From assembly GCA_958452935.1 (NCBI GenBank), contig CAUDVX010000006.1:1-64000 (forward strand): 64,000 bases of DNA, written 5' to 3'. Of the stretch, positions 60,106 through 64,000 are shown piece after piece (positions within the stretch are counted from its first letter, which is position 1; every line of letters starts with the position of its first letter). A program made the position numbers and the translations under genes. The notes beneath the pieces were generated by a model. The model did no database searches and was not told the origin of the DNA. It saw only the letters and a list, made by a program, of their open reading frames with translations. The stretch is from an uncultured Collinsella sp. (GTDB lineage: Bacteria; Actinomycetota; Coriobacteriia; Coriobacteriales; Coriobacteriaceae).

Positions 60106-60831
60106 TTGGCTTTATCTCAACGACTCGCGCGCGCCCAGGAAATCCTGGGCCACGAGTTCAATAACAAGGTGCTGCTGCGCGCGGCGCTCACGCACCCTTC
60201 TGCCGTGGAAGGTCAGCCCGTCTCGGCGAGCTATGAGCGCCTTGAGTTTTTGGGCGATTCCATTTTGGGCGCCGTGGTTGCCCGCTCGCTCTTTGAGTCC
60301 TATCCGGAGTTTGACGAGGGCAAGCTTACGCGCCTGAAGGTGTCGCTCGTCTCGGGCGCCACGCTGTCCGAGGTGTCCCATGAGCTGGGCATTGACGGCA
60401 TCATTATCTTTGGTGCCTCCGAGACCGGCACGGGCGCGCGCGGCCTGCATTCGGCGCTCGAGAACGTCTACGAGTCGCTCGTGGGCGCCCTGTACCTGGA
60501 TGCCGGCTGGGACGCTGCGGCGGAGTTCATCCACCGCACGCTTAAGCCGCACCTGGCCTCCGAGCGTGCCGAGCATCCTGCGAACCCCAAGTCGTTTTTG
60601 CAGGAGTGCGTGCAGGCCGACGGCCACGAGCCTCCCGCGTATAAGCTGGTCGGCTCCGAGGGCCCCGCGCATGCGCCCACCTTTACCGCTGTGGTGCTCA
60701 TCGACGGTATCCGCCAGGGCCGCGGCACCGGTTCCTCCAAGAAGGAAGCCGAGGGAGCCGCTGCGCTCGAGGCACTCGACCGCATGGGCTACACCACCAA
60801 CGGCGTGATTCTCAACAAGAAGCCTGTTTAA
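60106..60831 (+). CDS. rnc: Ribonuclease III
   Basis: A 241-residue dsRNA endonuclease for rRNA and mRNA processing. The catalytic signature is ERLEFLGDS (E44-S52, with metal-binding D51), and a C-terminal dsRBD ends with RQGRGTGSSKKEAEGAAA. TTG 60106 is used with AAGGAGG at 60091-60097, eight bases away. It lies between acpP and smc, the standard order. Confidence 0.95.
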   Translation: MALSQRLARAQEILGHEFNNKVLLRAALTHPSAVEGQPVSASYERLEFLGDSILGAVVARSLFESYPEFDEGKLTRLKVSLVSGATLSEVSHELGIDGIIIFGASETGTGARGLHSALENVYESLVGALYLDAGWDAAAEFIHRTLKPHLASERAEHPANPKSFLQECVQADGHEPPAYKLVGSEGPAHAPTFTAVVLIDGIRQGRGTGSSKKEAEGAAALEALDRMGYTTNGVILNKKPV

Positions 60832-60841
60832 GCGAGGAACC

Positions 60842-63800
60842 GTGTATCTCAAGTCCCTCACGCTCAAAGGGTTCAAGTCGTTTGCCGACCGCGCCCATAT
60901 GACGTTTGAGCCGGGCCTAACCGTCATCGTCGGTCCCAACGGCTCGGGAAAATCGAACATCTCCGACTCGATTCTGTGGGTCCTGGGCGAGCAGAGCGCC
61001 AAGCAGCTGCGCGGCCAGGCCATGGAAGACGTCATTTTCTCGGGCTCGTCGGCGCGCAAGCCGGTGGGCGTGGCCGAGGTCACGCTGGTGCTCGATAACT
61101 CGGACCATATGCTGCCCGTCGACTTTGACGAGGTCGCCATCACCCGTCGTATGTACCGCTCGGGCGAAAGCGAGTACCTCATCAACTCGAGCCCGTGCCG
61201 CCTGATGGACATTCAGGACATCCTGCACGACTCGGGCCTGGGCAAGGATACGCATTCCATCATTAGCCAGGGCAAGCTCGATGCCATTTTGCAGAGCCGC
61301 CCCGAGGAGCGCCGTGCCCTCATTGAGGAGGCCGCCGGCATCTCCAAACACAAGCGTCGCAAGGAACGTGCGCTCAAAAAGATTAAATCGATGGACGAGC
61401 ACCTGACCCGTGCCCGCGACATCAACAAGGAAATCGCCCGTCAGCTGCGACCGCTGGAGCGTCAGGTCGATCGCGCGCGCAAGTACAAAGAGCTGTCCTC
61501 GCGCGCGAACGAGCTTACGCAGATGCTGGCAGTCGATGAGCTCCGTTCGCTGCAATCGCAGTGGAACGACCTGGAGAGCCGCTCTAAGGAGGGCGCCGCC
61601 GAGCTGGAGCTCGCGCAGTACCGCTTGGGTGAGAAAGAGCGCGAGCTCGAGAAGCTCCAGGTCATGCTCGAGGAAAAGGGCCTGTTTGTAGGAGACTTAG
61701 GCGAGCAGCGCCGCCATATGCAAGATGTGGTCGGTCGCATTAACTCCGACATGCGTCTGCTCGAGGAAAAGGGCCATAACATGGTGTCGCGCCTGTCCGA
61801 CATGCGCGGTCAGATCTCGGGCTCCGAGCATCAGCGCCGTCGCGTGGTCGAGGAGCTCGAGGATGCGCGCGCCCAGCTCGAGGAAGTGACCGGCGCGCAT
61901 ATGCAGGCCCAGGAGGACGTTGACGCCGCTGGTCCTGCCGCCGCCGAGCTTCACGAGCGCCGCGGGGCGCTTGATGCGCAGATTTCGCAGCTCACGCGCG
62001 AGCAGCGCGATGTGCAACGCGTTGCCGATAATGCTGCGCTCGAGCTTGCCAAGGTAAAGGATTCGCTTTCCAATGCCGAGGTCGAGGACAACATGTATGC
62101 CTCGCGCCTGGAGCAGATCGATGAGCAGCTCGAGGAGGTCACGGCATCGCTTGAGAGCCGCCGCGACCGTGCTGAGGAGCTTGAGAGCGCCCTTGAGGCG
62201 GCTCGTCAGGCCCAGAGCGATGCGCGCGAGGCCACCGAGACGGCGCGCGCTGCCCTCAAGGACCTGCGTGCCCGCGAGAGCGAGGCGCGCAACAAGCTGT
62301 CCGAGGTGCGCTCAGAGCTCGCGAGCCAAAAGAAGCTCGATGCTCGCATGGCCGACAGCTCGCCGCTGGTGAGTCGTCTGGTGGGCGCGCTGGGCGATGA
62401 TGTTTCGGGTCGTCTGGGCGATGTGCTCGAGGCACCGCGTGAGCTTGAAGGCCTGGTTGAGCAGCTGCTCGCCGGCGATATCGATGCCCTGTTGTTCGAT
62501 AACGCTGCCGCACTTGAGCGCGCCGGTCGTGCTGCGCTGGACCAGAAGAAGGCTTCGGGCGAGGCGCTGCTGGTGGCGCGCAGTGTGAGCGGCTCTGCGG
62601 CCGCCGAGGGTGCCGCCGGTACCCGTCTTGTTGATCGCTTGTCCGTGCGTGCGGGCTACGGTCCGGTCGTCGAGGCATTGCTCGGCAGCTATTACGTGGT
62701 CGATGACTTGGCTGCCGCTCTTTCCGCGCCGGTCGTTGATGGCGTGACCTATGTGACTCCCGATGGCGCACGCGTTGCCTGCGGCGGCCTGGTTCGCGTG
62801 GGGCTTGATGCTGGCGAGGCTTCGGGTGCTCTGGAGCGCAAGCGTCGTATCCGCGAGCTGGAAGGCCTGGAGCCCGATCTTGCTGCCGTGTTTGAGCATG
62901 TTTCGGATCAGGTCGTCGAGGCCAATGCGGCCGTCGAGGAGGCGCGTGCCGCCGAGGGCGATGCCGCCGGCGAGATCGCCCGTCTTGAGGGCGAGCGCCG
63001 CTCGCTGCTTTCCGAGATCGGCCGCCTGGAGCAGAGTGCCAACAATGCCGAGGTCGAGCGCGTGCGCATTTCCAAGCGCCGCGAGCAGGCCGCAGAGGCC
63101 GTTCGTGCCGCACGTCCGCGCGTGGACGAGCTCACTCGTTCGCGTGACGAGTCCCGTGCGCAGGCGAGCGACTTAGGCTTGCAGATTGCCGAGGCCAACG
63201 ACGAGCTCGATCGCGTGCGCCGTGACGATTCCGAGGCAGCCGGTAAGCTCGCCGACGCCAAGGTGCGCCTGGCCCAGACGAGCGAGCGTCTTCGTTCTCT
63301 GAGGGGCCGCGTGCCCGACCTGGAGCATCGCCTGGAGGGTATCGACCGTCGTATCCGCGGAACACGCCAGGCCTCGCGCTCGCTTGAGCTGCTGCGCCTT
63401 CGCGTCGATCCCATGCACGAGCGCTATTCTGCCCTGTTGGAGCGCGCCTCGGATTGGGCTGCGCGCCTGCGCGATCAGGCAACGCTTGAGGAGGCGGACT
63501 CGGCTTCGCTTAAGAAGACCATCGAGGACGCCAAGACCGAGGTCGCCCGCGCCAAAGAGAGGGTCGATGCTGCCGCCACGACGCAAAATGAGTTCAAGGT
63601 GGCGCGCGGCAAGCTCGAGGTGCAGGTCGAGGCTGCCATCAAGGCCATCACCGCCGACGGTACCACGGTACTCGAGGAAGCACTCATGCTGCCGGCGCCC
63701 ACCGATCGCGACGCTGCCGAGCGCGAGCTCAACCAACTCGTGCGCCAGATCAACAACCTGGGTCCTGTGAACCAAGTCGCCATGGAGGAGTACGAGCAGC

Positions 63801-64000
63801 TCAAGCGCCGCGCCGATTACATCGAGGAGCAACTGGCCGATCTGGAGAGCGCGCGCAAGGCGCTCACCAAGATCACCGTGGCGATTGACCGCAAGATGCG
63901 CAAGGCGTTCCTGGTGACGTTTGAGAAGGTCGACGCGAACTTCCGCGAGATCTTCGCCATGCTCTTCCCGGGTGGTCAGGCTCACCTTGAGATGACCGAT
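60842..64000 (+). CDS. smc: Chromosome segregation protein SMC, 3' truncated by window
   Basis: The frame stays open from GTG 60842 to the window end, giving 1053 residues of an expected ~1180. It shows Walker A VGPNGSGKSN (K37), the Q-loop region, the AAGISKHKRRK motif, a first coiled coil, a hinge domain at about residues 505-650, and a second coiled coil. The visible end (AMLFPGGQAHLEMTD) lies just before the signature and Walker B region. SMC with ScpAB organises and segregates the chromosome. CGAGG precedes the GTG. Confidence 0.95.
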   Translation, partial: MYLKSLTLKGFKSFADRAHMTFEPGLTVIVGPNGSGKSNISDSILWVLGEQSAKQLRGQAMEDVIFSGSSARKPVGVAEVTLVLDNSDHMLPVDFDEVAITRRMYRSGESEYLINSSPCRLMDIQDILHDSGLGKDTHSIISQGKLDAILQSRPEERRALIEEAAGISKHKRRKERALKKIKSMDEHLTRARDINKEIARQLRPLERQVDRARKYKELSSRANELTQMLAVDELRSLQSQWNDLESRSKEGAAELELAQYRLGEKERELEKLQVMLEEKGLFVGDLGEQRRHMQDVVGRINSDMRLLEEKGHNMVSRLSDMRGQISGSEHQRRRVVEELEDARAQLEEVTGAHMQAQEDVDAAGPAAAELHERRGALDAQISQLTREQRDVQRVADNAALELAKVKDSLSNAEVEDNMYASRLEQIDEQLEEVTASLESRRDRAEELESALEAARQAQSDAREATETARAALKDLRARESEARNKLSEVRSELASQKKLDARMADSSPLVSRLVGALGDDVSGRLGDVLEAPRELEGLVEQLLAGDIDALLFDNAAALERAGRAALDQKKASGEALLVARSVSGSAAAEGAAGTRLVDRLSVRAGYGPVVEALLGSYYVVDDLAAALSAPVVDGVTYVTPDGARVACGGLVRVGLDAGEASGALERKRRIRELEGLEPDLAAVFEHVSDQVVEANAAVEEARAAEGDAAGEIARLEGERRSLLSEIGRLEQSANNAEVERVRISKRREQAAEAVRAARPRVDELTRSRDESRAQASDLGLQIAEANDELDRVRRDDSEAAGKLADAKVRLAQTSERLRSLRGRVPDLEHRLEGIDRRIRGTRQASRSLELLRLRVDPMHERYSALLERASDWAARLRDQATLEEADSASLKKTIEDAKTEVARAKERVDAAATTQNEFKVARGKLEVQVEAAIKAITADGTTVLEEALMLPAPTDRDAAERELNQLVRQINNLGPVNQVAMEEYEQLKRRADYIEEQLADLESARKALTKITVAIDRKMRKAFLVTFEKVDANFREIFAMLFPGGQAHLEMTD

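Noticed and set aside
1..64000. CRISPR arrays, rRNA genes, prophage modules or full insertion sequences
   Set aside because: No regularly spaced direct repeats, rRNA sequence, phage structural genes or transposase genes were seen.

Overview
The window looks like chromosomal DNA from a high-GC Gram-positive of the class Coriobacteriia (Actinomycetota), most likely Collinsella or a close relative. The reasons are strong GC bias at third codon positions in the housekeeping half, a rimP-nusA-infB-rbfA and rpmF-plsX-acpP-rnc-smc order typical of Gram-positives, a SepIVA-like coiled-coil gene beside coaD, and frequent GTG/TTG starts with clear AGGAGG-type sites. This assignment is an inference; no rRNA is present.

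Region 1 (1-13.7 kb) is a surface-polysaccharide locus, visibly AT-richer than the rest. It holds the end of a GH73 cell-wall hydrolase, rfbA and rfbB (dTDP-4-keto-6-deoxyglucose synthesis), a YfhO-type membrane protein, an O-acyltransferase, a three-domain glycosyltransferase (GT2 + DUF4422 + GT8), and a Wzm/Wzt-type ABC exporter. After a tRNA-Arg come, on the opposite strand, a UDP-glucose 6-dehydrogenase and a DPM1-like GT2.

Region 2 (13.9-17.6 kb) is a small accessory island with a Septu-like PtuA/PtuB pair (ATPase + HNH nuclease), a 535-bp gap without a convincing gene, and an orphan ORC/STAND-like ATPase.

Region 3 (17.8-29.0 kb) is a Gram-positive Pel exopolysaccharide operon in the order pelD-pelE-pelA(deacetylase)-pelF-pelG, continuing without a gap into cotH, a VTC-domain polyphosphate polymerase gene and a DUF4956 membrane protein gene. 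PelD has a degenerate SDR domain at its N-terminus and keeps a c-di-GMP I-site (RESD) at exact spacing before a degenerate GGDEF. cotH carries a one-base frameshift in a G run.

Region 4 (29.1-36.6 kb) holds a sucrose regulon (LacI regulator, paired operators, PTS EIIBC, GH32 hydrolase), a PLP-fold enzyme that lacks the usual lysine motif, a ModE-like regulator, and an IMP dehydrogenase of the divergent type best known from Tritrichomonas foetus.

Region 5 (36.6-64 kb) is housekeeping: leuS; rimP-nusA-infB-rbfA-nrnA-truB-ribF-dnaG behind a strong promoter and a leader terminator; rpoD; two identical tRNA-Asn genes; asp23-fakA-recG-rsmD-coaD-sepIVA-like-DUF177-rpmF-plsX-acpP-rnc; and the 5' part of smc, cut by the window end. 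Several gaps carry long palindromic elements that look like dispersed intergenic repeats. The most notable material is the extended Pel-CotH-VTC-DUF4956 operon with its SDR-PelD fusion.
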